64,000 nt of DNA from Pararhizobium sp. IMCC21322 (GCF_030758295.1 NZ_CP132335.1:2146412-2210411); one strand, 5' to 3'; shown: positions 34,510 through 43,787, counted from the stretch's first letter. A program made the numbers and translations. The notes: generated by a model not told the origin, from the sequence alone.

Positions 34510-36177
34510 CTATTCACTTGCCGGTTTCAATGCAGGTGCTCCTGTTGGCTTGAGACTGCTGAATGGTTTTCCGGTCGTCTCTTCGTATTCAGCCTCGTCC
34601 CAGAAGCCCATCAGGATGCCACGTTCTGCTGCATTTCCCTGTCTTGCCAGGATGTCTGCTGTGGCTGTGATCCGCGTGTGATGTTGCATTGACCAAGACA
34701 GGAGCGCCTGTTCCATGTCAGCCCGTATTTGCTTGTGCTCGGGTTCGTCACTCCCACCCAAATTGATGAACTCGTTCGGATCGGATTCATGGTCAAATAG
34801 AACCGGAGGGAAGCCTTCGCAGCGTATGTATTTCCAGCGCCCATCAAAAATCATGACGGTGCGCGCATCCTCTTGGGCAACATTTAAGGCGCGCGCCATT
34901 TCGAAGCTCGAATAATCATGTTCGCTGATGGCGTAGCGCCGGGAGAAACCATCTATTGCATGGAGCAGGGGCGTCAGATCGCGGCCTTCAATGACATGTG
35001 GTTTGGGCGCGCAGCCCATCGCTGCCATGAAGGTGGGCGCAAGGTCGATCATCTCGATCAACGCCTCGGATGTCGTCCCGCGCGTTTTGTCTGCATCGGA
35101 CCGGGGATCGGCAATGATCAGGGGTACTTTCGCTGCGACGTCGTGGTAGAAATCCTTGTCACCCATCCAGTGATCGCCCATGTAATCCCCGTGATCCGAG
35201 GTGAAGGCGATGATCGTATTATCGGTCAATCCTTTTTCATCAAGCCACGCAAACAGCCGCCCAAGGTTGTCGTCCAGCTGTTTGATCAGCCCCATATAGG
35301 CCGGGATCACATGGTCGCGCACGTGGTCCCGAGAGAAGCTGCGGCAGATCCGGGCCTGCTGATAGGCGCGCAACAACGGATGATCGGTGTCCCGCTCAGT
35401 CTGTGATCTTATCGGATCCACAATGTGCTCGGGGCCGTACATATTGTGGTAAGGTGCAGGCACAATATAGGGCCAATGGGGTTTGATGTAGCTCAGGTGA
35501 CAGAGCCACGGTTTGTCGCCCTCCATCGCCTGTTCCATGAAGTCCATCGCCCGGTTGGTCATATAGGCAGTTTCCGAGTGTTCTTCTGGCACGTTGGCCG
35601 GCAGACGCGAATTCTTGAGCAGCCATGCCGACATCAGATTGCCATCCGGGTCCAGACCGGAATTGGCGAAATCCTCCCATGGATTGTCGGATTCATATCC
35701 AAGGCTGACCAGATAATCGTCATAGGCCGACCATTTCTGCTGAGGACTGTCGGGATGAAGACCATCGTCCCGTTCAAACGGTTCAAAGCCACACTCGGAC
35801 ACGCGCACACCAATTTCGCTGGTCGGATCAATGCCGAGCCACGCCATGCCCTCACGATCTGCGATCATATGAGTTTTGCCCACCAGAACCGCCCGCGCCC
35901 CTGCTTCATGCAGATGGTCCCCAAGTGTCGGTTCGCCCACGCGCAGCGGTGTGCCGTTCCATGTGGAGCCATGGCTGCGTACATAGCGTCCGGTATAGGC
36001 GGACATGCGCGATGGGCCGCAGACGGGCGATTGCACGTAGGTATTGGTAAACCGCACGCCTCGTGCTGCCAGAGCGTCGATATGGGGGGTGTGCAGATGC
36101 GGGTGCCCGTAGCAACTGAGATAGTCAAACCTCAACTGATCGGCCATAATCCATAACACATTTGGCGTATCGGTCAT
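34510..36177 (-). CDS. Sulfatase (formylglycine-dependent, type I)
   Basis: The protein of about 555 residues has the sulfatase activation motif C-x-P-S-R in VCGPSRMSAYTGR (Cys about residue 53), which the formylglycine-generating enzyme converts to the catalytic aldehyde. It also has the metal-binding NVLWIMADQLRFDYLSCYG at the start, LVGKTHM around residue 100, and FTSDHGDYMGDHWMGDKDF (Asp-His pair) in the centre. There is no signal peptide, so it acts in the cytoplasm on an imported sulfate ester, like choline-sulfatase-type enzymes. ATG 36177 has GAGG nine bases upstream. It lies downstream of a GNAT gene read in the same direction, with about 95 bases between. The substrate is unknown. 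Confidence 0.9.
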   Translation of the reverse strand: MTDTPNVLWIMADQLRFDYLSCYGHPHLHTPHIDALAARGVRFTNTYVQSPVCGPSRMSAYTGRYVRSHGSTWNGTPLRVGEPTLGDHLHEAGARAVLVGKTHMIADREGMAWLGIDPTSEIGVRVSECGFEPFERDDGLHPDSPQQKWSAYDDYLVSLGYESDNPWEDFANSGLDPDGNLMSAWLLKNSRLPANVPEEHSETAYMTNRAMDFMEQAMEGDKPWLCHLSYIKPHWPYIVPAPYHNMYGPEHIVDPIRSQTERDTDHPLLRAYQQARICRSFSRDHVRDHVIPAYMGLIKQLDDNLGRLFAWLDEKGLTDNTIIAFTSDHGDYMGDHWMGDKDFYHDVAAKVPLIIADPRSDADKTRGTTSEALIEMIDLAPTFMAAMGCAPKPHVIEGRDLTPLLHAIDGFSRRYAISEHDYSSFEMARALNVAQEDARTVMIFDGRWKYIRCEGFPPVLFDHESDPNEFINLGGSDEPEHKQIRADMEQALLSWSMQHHTRITATADILARQGNAAERGILMGFWDEAEYEETTGKPFSSLKPTGAPALKPASE

Positions 36178-36272
36178 TCTGTGTATCCTCATTCCAGTAT
36201 CGTGTCGGCGCTAGAGCCGCACCAGCTCTCTTTGGTCGTAAGGCTTGTACATTGTGGGCATGGCTCGTCGTC

Positions 36273-37118
36273 TTACCCCAGCTCCGGCCCGGCGATTGCA
36301 AACAGGCGGCCGGGATCGCCGGTGGGCGTTGGTGTGCCCAGATACATGCGGATGAATGGCCGCTCGACCACGAAGCCCCGGGCCTGCAACAATGCGTCGA
36401 AACCGGGTTGGGCATCACAGGCGTCCATCACCAACTCTTCGTCAAATTGCGCAAGAGCCGTATCCAGCAGCCGCCCGGCGGTGGCCATGTCGGTCGCACA
36501 GAGCGGGCCGATCTGGCGGGCGTTCAGGCCCATCCGGTGCAGCAGAAAGCCGTCGTCATCGGCAATCCAGCCCATTGGAACGTTGCGGTTACACAGGTCT
36601 TGGATGAGTTCGGGGCGAGGGGCGCCAAAGATCTCTGTATCCAGCGCTGTGATCCGCGCCAGATCGTCCCGCCCGGCGGGATTGATGCCAGCCGCGACCT
36701 CGCCTTCGGGCACACGTGCCGGGCGGCGCCAGCGCGTAATCCGCTCGCTACCTGCAAAGCCGAGGCGTTCATACACCGGCTGACCCGCAGGTGTTGCGTC
36801 CAGTCCTGCTACCCGGCCAGCTTCGCGCAATTCGGTAATGCAATCTTCCAGCAACCGGGTCGCGCAGCCGCGCTTGCGCCATGCGCCCGCCACAAGGACC
36901 ATGCCAATCCAGCCCAGGCCGGTGCCATGGGGCAGGGTGAGCGCGCTTGCCACGATGCGCCCTGTCCCATCGGCCAATCCGCGCCCGTTTCCCAGCGCGA
37001 GCATCATCTTCCAGTCCCGTGGCGTCTGGTTCCACCCGGCCTCTTTGACCAGCGTCATGAGGTTGGGCAAGTCGTCCGGCGTTAGCGCGCGCAGCGCTGG
37101 GGCGTCAATGCTTTCCAT
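36273..37118 (-). CDS. GNAT-fold N-acetyltransferase, two-domain
   Basis: The 281-residue protein starts with a GNAT domain: LRALTPDDLPNLMTLVKEAG, WIGMVLVAGAWRKRGCATRL with the acetyl-CoA-binding (R/Q)-x-x-G-x-A-like loop RKRGCATRL, and DATPAGQPVYERLGF. A second, more diverged GNAT-like domain (residues about 150-275) follows, as in a known family of tandem GNAT proteins. It is divergent from the DUF3604 gene. The acceptor substrate is unknown, and it may serve the same catabolic cluster as the sulfatase. Confidence 0.82.
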   Translation of the reverse strand: MESIDAPALRALTPDDLPNLMTLVKEAGWNQTPRDWKMMLALGNGRGLADGTGRIVASALTLPHGTGLGWIGMVLVAGAWRKRGCATRLLEDCITELREAGRVAGLDATPAGQPVYERLGFAGSERITRWRRPARVPEGEVAAGINPAGRDDLARITALDTEIFGAPRPELIQDLCNRNVPMGWIADDDGFLLHRMGLNARQIGPLCATDMATAGRLLDTALAQFDEELVMDACDAQPGFDALLQARGFVVERPFIRMYLGTPTPTGDPGRLFAIAGPELG

Positions 37119-37294
37119 TGCGATTTGAAACTTGGTCAGTTTGCCATGGGTCGGCTTGTCTCGAGTGAACCGGTCGGTGGTGCAGCGCCTCGATGTCTTC
37201 GAACTTTTCAGGCAGGGTGTTGCCGCCGGATTGAGTGTTCATGTGATCTCCGCCGCTTGAATAGAATTGACCAATGCGCTAACTTTGGCGCTTA

Positions 37295-37310
37295 TCAACC
37301 ATCTGGTTGA
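37295..37310. promoter_or_regulatory. Predicted TetR operator upstream of the DUF3604 gene
   Basis: TCAACCATCTGGTTGA is a perfect dyad (TCAACC, four bases, GGTTGA) between the divergent GNAT and DUF3604 genes. The same dyad with a different four-base centre occurs at 39579-39594. The TetR gene at 38843 lies between the two sites and is their most likely reader. Confidence 0.65.
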
Positions 37311-37344
37311 AAACTGCCACAGCGCCAGAGGATAGGCAAGGGTC

Positions 37345-38832
37345 ATGACTTCAGAGTATCGGATTCTCTATGGTGATATTCACAACCACAACGCGCTTGG
37401 CTATGGCGTCGGGTCGCTGGAGCGGGCCATCGACATCGCTCGCCATCATCTGGATTTCTTTTCCTTTACAGGCCATTCTCACTGGCACGATATGGAGCCG
37501 ATGGAAGGCGGGCGCGAGGCTCATTGGCTGAACGGATTCCAGCGGTTGGAAGAGGGCTGGCCGGATGTCCAGAATCTGATCGCCGATGCTAATGGTGCCG
37601 ATGATTTCAGTGCTTTTCTGGGCTTCGAGTGGCATTCCAGCAAGTTTGGCGACCAATGCGTCGTCTTCCCCGAGGATCACCGCCCGCTGATCCGCCCCAA
37701 TGACCTTGAGACGTTGCGCGGGTTTTGCCGACAAGAAAGCGCGCTGATGATCCCCCATCATCTGGCCTACCCCAAAGGGCACAGGGGCGTGAACTGGGAT
37801 GTCTTCAACTGTGACTGTTCGCCCGTGGTCGAGATCTTTTCTGAACACGGCAATTCCGAAGACGACCGTGGTGCGTTTCCCTTCTTTAACCACTCCATGG
37901 GCGGACGCGAGACAACGAACACTGTGGCCCATGCGCTTGACTCAGGATTGCGGTTCGGGTTCGTGGCGTCATCAGACAGTCACAGCGGCTTTCCGGGGGC
38001 GTATGGCGAAGGGCTGATGGCGGCGCTGGTCAAAGAAAACACACGCGGTGCAATTCTGGACGCGATCCGCCAGCGGCGCACCTATGCGCTGACCGGTGAT
38101 CGGATCGGGATCGACTTCAGCGCTGACGGGGCACCCATGGGGACATTTCTTGGCGCACGCGACAGCGTCGAGATCACCTATGATGTCCAGGGGCGGGACG
38201 AAATGGACGTCGTCGAAATTATCTCGGGCGGAGAGATCGTTCATCGCGACTTTGCTCCCCCCGCGCGGCTGGGCGGCGATACCTTTGCCGAACCTGTGCA
38301 ACTTCGGCTCGAATGGGGCTGGGGGCCATGGGGTGACCTGGCACTTGAACGGACCTGCGACTGGGAGATGGACGTGGCGGTAGAGGGAGGGCGATTGCTC
38401 AATTTCTGGCCTTGCCTGCAATCGGGGCCGTTCGATGAAGATCGGCGGCATCGTATCACACGCGAGGGGAGTGACGGCCTTTCGATCCGGTCCTTCACTT
38501 CGCGCAGGGACGCCTATCGAGGCAATCCGAACCAGAGTGCAATTTTGGAGATTGCAGGGGATGCGCAGACCAGGGTGGCCCTGTCGTTGCGCCAACCGGT
38601 CGAGCAGACAAGCGAAACGTCGTTGGCGGATCTCGCGGTAACATCAAAGAACTTCTTCACCGGGCCGTTTCCGAAGGAAGCCTATCAATGGCACAGACTG
38701 GTGCCGCTGAAAGCCTCACGCATCGCGGGGCGCTGCGACGTACCGATGCGGGGTGGCTGCGGCCATGCCTATCTGCGCGCCCGTCAGGCCAACGGGCATT
38801 TGGCATGGGCAAGCCCGGTGTTTGTAGGGTAG
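37345..38832 (+). CDS. DUF3604 family protein (PHP-like metal-dependent fold)
   Basis: The 495-residue protein opens with the PHP-type metal motif LYGDIHNHNALGYG and has later metal-site motifs FTGHSHWHDM, MIPHHLAYPKG, VEIFSEHGNSE and FVASSDSHSGFPG. These imply a trinuclear metal centre with hydrolase or phosphoesterase-like chemistry. The C-terminal 200 residues form beta-rich domains. DUF3604 proteins are widespread in marine bacteria with catabolic genes, but their substrate is mostly undefined. It is followed at once by a TetR gene and shares a predicted operator with the TTT transporter operon downstream. Confidence 0.8.
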   Translation: MTSEYRILYGDIHNHNALGYGVGSLERAIDIARHHLDFFSFTGHSHWHDMEPMEGGREAHWLNGFQRLEEGWPDVQNLIADANGADDFSAFLGFEWHSSKFGDQCVVFPEDHRPLIRPNDLETLRGFCRQESALMIPHHLAYPKGHRGVNWDVFNCDCSPVVEIFSEHGNSEDDRGAFPFFNHSMGGRETTNTVAHALDSGLRFGFVASSDSHSGFPGAYGEGLMAALVKENTRGAILDAIRQRRTYALTGDRIGIDFSADGAPMGTFLGARDSVEITYDVQGRDEMDVVEIISGGEIVHRDFAPPARLGGDTFAEPVQLRLEWGWGPWGDLALERTCDWEMDVAVEGGRLLNFWPCLQSGPFDEDRRHRITREGSDGLSIRSFTSRRDAYRGNPNQSAILEIAGDAQTRVALSLRQPVEQTSETSLADLAVTSKNFFTGPFPKEAYQWHRLVPLKASRIAGRCDVPMRGGCGHAYLRARQANGHLAWASPVFVG

Positions 38833-38842
38833 AACAGGTGTC

Positions 38843-39529
38843 ATGGATAACCAAAACCCCTCTGCACCGCCCTCTCGCATCAATTCAGACGCAACCGGTC
38901 GGGTGCGTGACCCTGAACGCACCCGCGAGCGGATACTCGATGCGGCGCGCGATGAGTTCTCGAGCGTGGGGCTGGGCGGTGGGCGCGTCAACATGATCGC
39001 CGAGCGGGCAGGGGTGAACAAGCAGTTATTGTATTATTATTTCAAGAATAAGGAAAAGCTATACGGTGCGGTGCTGGAGCGCGCCTATCGCGACATTCGC
39101 AAGCGCGAAATGGCGCTGGACCTTGACGCGCTGTCGCCGGTTGAGGCGCTGCGCAAATTCATCCACTTCAATTTCGATTACACCGTCGAAAACCGGTATT
39201 TTGTCCCTCTGCTGAACGATGAGAACCTGCATAAGGCACGGCATGCCAAGGCGAGCGATGAAATCCCCGCCTTACAGGGCAGCATGAAAAGCACATTGGG
39301 GCGGGTAGTTCGGCGCGGGCTGGACGACGGCAGTTTTCAGCGTGACGCCGATCCGGTCGAACTTTACATCTCGATTGCCTCACTGTGTTATTTCTTTCTC
39401 TCCAACCAGTACACGCTATCGGTGATCTTCGACGTGGACCTGCTGGAAAGCGACAGGATTGCTGCACGCCGCACCCATGTGAGCGAGATGATCCTGAGCT
39501 TTCTGCGCACCGCGCCCGACCTTCCGTAG
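38843..39529 (+). CDS. TetR family transcriptional regulator
   Basis: The 228-residue protein has an N-terminal helix-turn-helix (RERILDAARDEFSSVGLGGG, RVNMIAERAGVNKQLLYYYF, KNKEKLYGAVL) and a C-terminal helical ligand domain of the TetR_C_33 or similar type (RYFVPLLNDENLHKARHAK). It starts 11 bases after the DUF3604 gene, so the two are co-transcribed. Matching palindromes before that operon (37295) and before the following TTT operon (39579) make it the probable repressor of both. Confidence 0.9.
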   Translation: MDNQNPSAPPSRINSDATGRVRDPERTRERILDAARDEFSSVGLGGGRVNMIAERAGVNKQLLYYYFKNKEKLYGAVLERAYRDIRKREMALDLDALSPVEALRKFIHFNFDYTVENRYFVPLLNDENLHKARHAKASDEIPALQGSMKSTLGRVVRRGLDDGSFQRDADPVELYISIASLCYFFLSNQYTLSVIFDVDLLESDRIAARRTHVSEMILSFLRTAPDLP

Positions 39530-39543
39530 TTGCAAGATTAAGC

Positions 39544-39594
39544 TTGACACAAGCCGGGGGCACCGGCGTAAGCTGGTCTCAACCAAACGGTTGA
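39544..39594 (+). promoter_or_regulatory. Promoter and predicted TetR operator of the first TTT operon
   Basis: A -35-like TTGACA (39544-39549) is followed by a weak -10 region near 39567-39575 and then the perfect dyad TCAACCAAACGGTTGA (39579-39594), the same half-sites as at 37295-37310. Binding there would block transcription of the genes from 39680. Confidence 0.6.
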
Positions 39595-39679
39595 AAGCGG
39601 CCTGACTCTGGACCGCGCGACACGCCGCGCACTTCTCATCGGAGCCCGGCGCAGGGATACACCAAAGGGAGAAACCAGC

Positions 39680-40630
39680 ATGAAACCGACCAAGATGTTC
39701 ACGAACGTGCTCGCCGCGTTGACAGTAGCGACCGGGTTTGCCGGAGCGGCTGCCGCCGGAGATTATCCGGAAAAACCGATCTCGATGATCGTCACATGGA
39801 ACGCAGGGGGCAGCACAGACGTGCTTGCACGTCTGCTGGCTGTGCCGCTGAGCGAAGAGCTTGGCACGCCGGTAGCTGTGACGAACATGCCAGGTGGTGG
39901 CGGGTCGCTGGGCACTCAGGCCGCACTGGATGCACCCAAGGACGGCTATACGATCCTCGCCACGACATCTGGCAATCATGTCCTGACGCCCCTGAAGAAC
40001 GATGTTGGCTATCGCTATGACGACTTCGAGCCGATCGGACAGCTTGTGGCGGCAACGCTCGTCCTTGCAGTCCGCGAAGATTCGCCGTGGCAGACGCTGA
40101 ACGACTTCGTCGAGGCGGCCAAGGCTGATCCGGGCAAATACCTGTTCGGCGCCGTTCCGAATGTGGCGCCGCACCTGACGCTGCTCTCTCTGACCGACAG
40201 CGCAGGGATCGATGTGGTCCATTTGCCCCAACAGGGCGGCGCACCGGGCGCGACAGCCCTTCTTGCGGGCGACATCGACTTGCTGCCCGCCAATGCAGCT
40301 ACGGTAGCATCCAGCATCAAGGCCGGAAAAATGCGCGGTCTGGCCGTATTCAGCGCCGAGCGTGACAAAGCATTCCCCGACATCCCGACCGCCAAGGAAC
40401 AGGGATACGAGGTTTATGGCAGCCCCTTTGTGGGCCTTGCCGTCGCCAAGGGTGTGCCGGACGATGTTCTGGAAACGCTGAAAGCAGCCTTTGACGCTGT
40501 CGCACAGGATCCGGATTTCCAGGCGCGTGCGGTTAAGTCGGCCTCCGAGCTGACCTATTTGCCAGCTGCGGAATTCGGCAAAGTCTGGGAGCGTGACTGG
40601 AACACCTACGCGCCAATGCTGCAAAAATGA
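39680..40630 (+). CDS. TTT transporter substrate-binding protein (TctC/Bug family)
   Basis: The 316-residue periplasmic protein has a signal peptide (MKPTKMFTNVLAALTVATGF, cleavage near GAAAAG) and the Bug-family pattern: YPEKPISMIVTWNAGGSTDV, GTPVAVTNMPGGGGSLGTQA and VPHLT-type GAVPNVAPHLTLLSL. Such proteins hold a carboxylate between two lobes and hand it to TctAB. It has an RBS-like GGGAG upstream and overlaps the tctB-type gene. The gene is followed by an enolase-superfamily enzyme gene in the same operon, so the ligand is likely a sugar acid or related carboxylate. Confidence 0.92.
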   Translation: MKPTKMFTNVLAALTVATGFAGAAAAGDYPEKPISMIVTWNAGGSTDVLARLLAVPLSEELGTPVAVTNMPGGGGSLGTQAALDAPKDGYTILATTSGNHVLTPLKNDVGYRYDDFEPIGQLVAATLVLAVREDSPWQTLNDFVEAAKADPGKYLFGAVPNVAPHLTLLSLTDSAGIDVVHLPQQGGAPGATALLAGDIDLLPANAATVASSIKAGKMRGLAVFSAERDKAFPDIPTAKEQGYEVYGSPFVGLAVAKGVPDDVLETLKAAFDAVAQDPDFQARAVKSASELTYLPAAEFGKVWERDWNTYAPMLQK

Positions 40631-41130
40631 TGGCCAGACCGCACAAGACGAGACGGCTCGATGCCGACGGGTGGGCAGCTGTCATTCTTCTCGGACTCTG
40701 TGCGGTCTTCCTGACCAACCTGCTTGGCAGTGACGCTACGGGAGCCTACGTGACCTCGACGACAATGCCAATTGCAGTCGTCATCGTGATGGCGGGGCTG
40801 GCAGTCTTGCTGCTGGCCGGCTCGGTCCTGCGTATGGTTCGAACGACGCCATCACAAGGGACTGTTTCGACGAATGGTGCAGCAGCCCGATCGGGTCTCG
40901 ACTGGCGCGTGCCGATGATGGTGGCCGGACTGTTGGTTTACATAGCCGCGCTGCCATGGCTCGGCTATCTGCTGGCCAGCGGGGTGTTCCTGATCGGTGC
41001 GGGTCTGCTTTACGGTAACCGCAACTGGTGGGTGCTGCTCTGCTTGGCAGCGGTGTTGCCGGGCGTGTTGTTGCTGTTCTTCGAAAAGGTCATGATCGTG
41101 CTTCTGCCTGCCTCCAGACTTTGGAGCTGA
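40627..41130 (+). CDS. TTT transporter small membrane subunit (TctB family)
   Basis: The 167-residue protein has four hydrophobic segments with a charged loop after the second, as in TctB. Its start ATG overlaps the stop of the binding-protein gene (ATGA). A segment GAGLLYGNRNWWVLLCLAAV and FFEKVMIVLLP near the end are family-like. It pairs with the TctA subunit. Confidence 0.88.
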   Translation: MMARPHKTRRLDADGWAAVILLGLCAVFLTNLLGSDATGAYVTSTTMPIAVVIVMAGLAVLLLAGSVLRMVRTTPSQGTVSTNGAAARSGLDWRVPMMVAGLLVYIAALPWLGYLLASGVFLIGAGLLYGNRNWWVLLCLAAVLPGVLLLFFEKVMIVLLPASRLWS

Positions 41131-41136
41131 CGGATC

Positions 41137-42657
41137 ATGGATTTCCTACTTCAGGGGATTCCCGAGGTCGCGTCATTTCAGGTATTCCTGATGCTGTCTC
41201 TGGGGCTGGTGGTCGGGATCGTTATCGGCTCGATCCCTGGCCTGAACGTGCCACTGGCAGTGGCCATTGCCCTACCAATTACCTTCACCGTCGAACCTAT
41301 TGCCGGTCTGGCTATGCTGGTCGGGATCTACAAGGGCGGCACCTATGGCGGGTCGCTGACCGCCGTACTGATAAATGTGCCTGGCACGCCAGCAGCGGCG
41401 GCGACCGCCATCGACGGCAACGAACTGACACGGCAGGGCAAAGCGGGCAAGGCGCTGAAAATGTCGCTCTACGCCTCCGTGATAGCGGAGTTCGTCAGCG
41501 ACATCGCCCTTATCGCCTTTGCAGTGCCCATGGCAGTTTTCGCCTTGCGTATCGGCCCGCCCGAGAGCTTTTCGCTGGGTATCTTCGCGCTGACGCTGGT
41601 CGGTGTTTTGTCCCAAGGCAACATGGTCAAGGGCCTCATCGCGGCGGCCATGGGGCTGTTTCTGTCGACCTTTGGCGTCGATCCACTCAGCGGTGAGTTC
41701 CGACTGACATTCGGCGTCCGCCAGCTTTCCGGTGGCTGGTCATTCATCGCGTTGGTTATCGGCGTCTTCGCCATCGCCGAGGCGTTGAGCATTTTGGAGA
41801 CAAGCCTGACGCGCCTGAAGCGCAAGGGGCCATTGCGGTTGAGCGATCCGGAGCATTGTCTGGACCGCGATGACTGGCGCCGTTCGCTACCGGTGATCGG
41901 TCGGTCGTCCATAATCGGAGTGTTCATTGGTGCCATTCCGGGATTGGGGTCTGCGGTGTCTGCCTATCTGAACTATGGATTGAGCCGCAGCCTGTCGCGT
42001 GAGCCTGAACGCTTCGGCAAAGGCGCCATCGAAGGTGTCGCGGCAGCGGAGGCAGGCAACAATGCCGTGACAAGTTCGACCTTCGTGCCGCTGCTGACGC
42101 TGGGCATTCCGGGCGACGTCATTACAGCGATTATGCTGGGTGCCTTTATCGCCCATGGGCTTATTCCCGGCCCCGCATTGTTCGAACAGCAGGGGGCGTT
42201 CGTCGCCGGTTTCTTCTTGATGATCGTGATGGCCTCGGCCCTGCATCTGGTGATCGCGCGCCTTGGCATGTACGCTTTCATACAAACCGCACGAGTGTCG
42301 AATCCGGTGCTCTTTCCTGCTGTTCTGGTGCTGGGCGTGACGGGGATTTTCGTTTCCACAAGCAGCTATTTCGACGTCTATGTCATGGTCGGCTTCGGCG
42401 TCATGGGCTATTTGATGAACCGGTTTGGCTTTCCCATCGCGCCACTGCTGATCGGCTTTATCCTTGGCCCGCTGATTGAGGTCGGGCTGCGTCAGGCGGC
42501 GATCATGGGGCGCGGCGATTTGACTATTTTCCTGACCCGGCCCATTTCCGCGATCTTCCTGGCTTGCGCGTTGCTGACCATTTTGGTGGTCGGATGGCGC
42601 GAATATGCGGACAGGCAAAAACGTACAGACCGGCAGAAAGAGGAGCCGCAGATATGA
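41137..42657 (+). CDS. TTT transporter large membrane subunit (TctA family)
   Basis: The 506-residue membrane protein has the TctA signature blocks: GSIPGLNVPLAVAIALPITF, VGIYKGGTYGGSLTAVLINV with PGTPAAAATAIDG, and in the second half GAIPGLGSAVSAYLNYGLSR, AAEAGNNAVTSSTFVPLLTL, GIPGDVITAIMLGAF. It imports a carboxylate with a proton or sodium gradient. The stop overlaps the start of the enolase-superfamily gene, showing tight coupling. Confidence 0.93.
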   Translation: MDFLLQGIPEVASFQVFLMLSLGLVVGIVIGSIPGLNVPLAVAIALPITFTVEPIAGLAMLVGIYKGGTYGGSLTAVLINVPGTPAAAATAIDGNELTRQGKAGKALKMSLYASVIAEFVSDIALIAFAVPMAVFALRIGPPESFSLGIFALTLVGVLSQGNMVKGLIAAAMGLFLSTFGVDPLSGEFRLTFGVRQLSGGWSFIALVIGVFAIAEALSILETSLTRLKRKGPLRLSDPEHCLDRDDWRRSLPVIGRSSIIGVFIGAIPGLGSAVSAYLNYGLSRSLSREPERFGKGAIEGVAAAEAGNNAVTSSTFVPLLTLGIPGDVITAIMLGAFIAHGLIPGPALFEQQGAFVAGFFLMIVMASALHLVIARLGMYAFIQTARVSNPVLFPAVLVLGVTGIFVSTSSYFDVYVMVGFGVMGYLMNRFGFPIAPLLIGFILGPLIEVGLRQAAIMGRGDLTIFLTRPISAIFLACALLTILVVGWREYADRQKRTDRQKEEPQI

Positions 42658-43787
42658 AGATTGAACGAATTGAGGTGCTGCCAGTGCGTCTGCCGCTGAA
42701 AGATGTGCTGAAACTGGCGCGCGGCGTGTCACGCTCGCTCGAAGAGGGCAAGCAGATTGCGCTGGTGAAGATGACCAGCGACGACGGAACCGTGGGCTGG
42801 GGAGAAGCGGGGCCGAGCCGGCGTTGGTCTGCTGAAACCATCCATTCGGTCACGACGACAATCCGGCACGTTCTGGCACCGGTCTTGATCGGGCGCGACG
42901 TCTTTGACATTGCTGGACTTCACGCGGCGATGGACATGGAGTTAGCCCCCGGATTTGATCCCGGCCAGCCGATTGCAAAGGGCGCGCTGGATATGGCCGC
43001 GCATGATCTGATTTGCAAAGCGCTGGGGATCAACCTTCAGACATGGCTGGGTGCCAAGCGGGCGGACCGGGTTGAACTGGCCTATCTCGTCTCGCAACCA
43101 GGGCCGGATGAGACGGCCAAGGCAGTTGAGGCCGCACTGGCCGAAGGCTTCCGCGCCTTCAAGGTCAAGGTCGGTAACACTCCCGCCTTTGATGCTGAAA
43201 TTGTGCGTACGGTACATCAGGTGGCCCCCGATTCAGTGGTGTGGGTCGATGCCAATCAGGGTTACGATCTGGACAACGCCCTGCGCGCGGCAAAACTTTT
43301 CGAGGCTGAAGGAGTTGAGCTCTTTGAACAGCCGATCCCAATGACCGATATTTACGGATTGAAGAAGCTGCTCTCGGCCACGACGATGAACATTGCCCTG
43401 GACGAATCCGCCATGGGGTTGCCGCTGATCATCGAGCTTTTGCGCCGCGATGCGGTCGAGGGACTGGTCTGCAAGGTACAGAAAGTGGGTGGCATCCATT
43501 ATGCCCGACAACTCTGCGATCTGGCGCGGAACGCTGGAATGAAGCTCATCGGCTCGGGGCTCATGGACGCGCCCATCGGGTTTGCCGCCTCGGTGCATGT
43601 CTTCGCCGCCTATGGCATCGACTATCCTGTCGATCTGAACGGGCCGCAGCATCTGGCCGGAGATTACCTGCGCACACCGCTGCCGCGCGAAGGCCAGGCG
43701 GCACTTGTGCCCCAAACCCCAGGACTGGGCTGCGACATAGACGAGGACCGCGTACGCGGCGAGTTGGCGCTGGAGCTGTCTATTTAG
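42654..43787 (+). CDS. Enolase-superfamily enzyme, mandelate racemase/muconate lactonizing group
   Basis: The 377-residue protein has an N-terminal capping domain and a TIM barrel with the superfamily residues: K-x-K at 170-172 (FKVKVGN), metal ligands Asp199 (VDANQGY), Glu225 (LFEQP) and Asp250 (ALDES), and Lys near 274-277 (CKVQKVGG). The K-x-K plus late Lys pattern places it with the muconate-lactonizing subgroup (racemases, cycloisomerases, epimerases) rather than the His-Asp acid-sugar dehydratases. The start at 42654 overlaps the TctA stop; a longer reading lies inside TctA. It probably acts on the imported acid. Confidence 0.88.
   Translation: MKIERIEVLPVRLPLKDVLKLARGVSRSLEEGKQIALVKMTSDDGTVGWGEAGPSRRWSAETIHSVTTTIRHVLAPVLIGRDVFDIAGLHAAMDMELAPGFDPGQPIAKGALDMAAHDLICKALGINLQTWLGAKRADRVELAYLVSQPGPDETAKAVEAALAEGFRAFKVKVGNTPAFDAEIVRTVHQVAPDSVVWVDANQGYDLDNALRAAKLFEAEGVELFEQPIPMTDIYGLKKLLSATTMNIALDESAMGLPLIIELLRRDAVEGLVCKVQKVGGIHYARQLCDLARNAGMKLIGSGLMDAPIGFAASVHVFAAYGIDYPVDLNGPQHLAGDYLRTPLPREGQAALVPQTPGLGCDIDEDRVRGELALELSI

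Noticed and set aside
37179-37232. Minus-strand start MNTQSGGNTLPEKFEDIEAL upstream of the GNAT gene
   Set aside because: It resembles the N-terminus of an NAD-dependent dehydrogenase but breaks off within about 20 codons and is too short to call beyond a possible relic.
39416-40624. A 402-codon minus-strand reading opposite the first TctC gene
   Set aside because: It mirrors a well-supported transporter gene, has no family motifs and is rich in Cys, Arg and His, typical of antisense frames.
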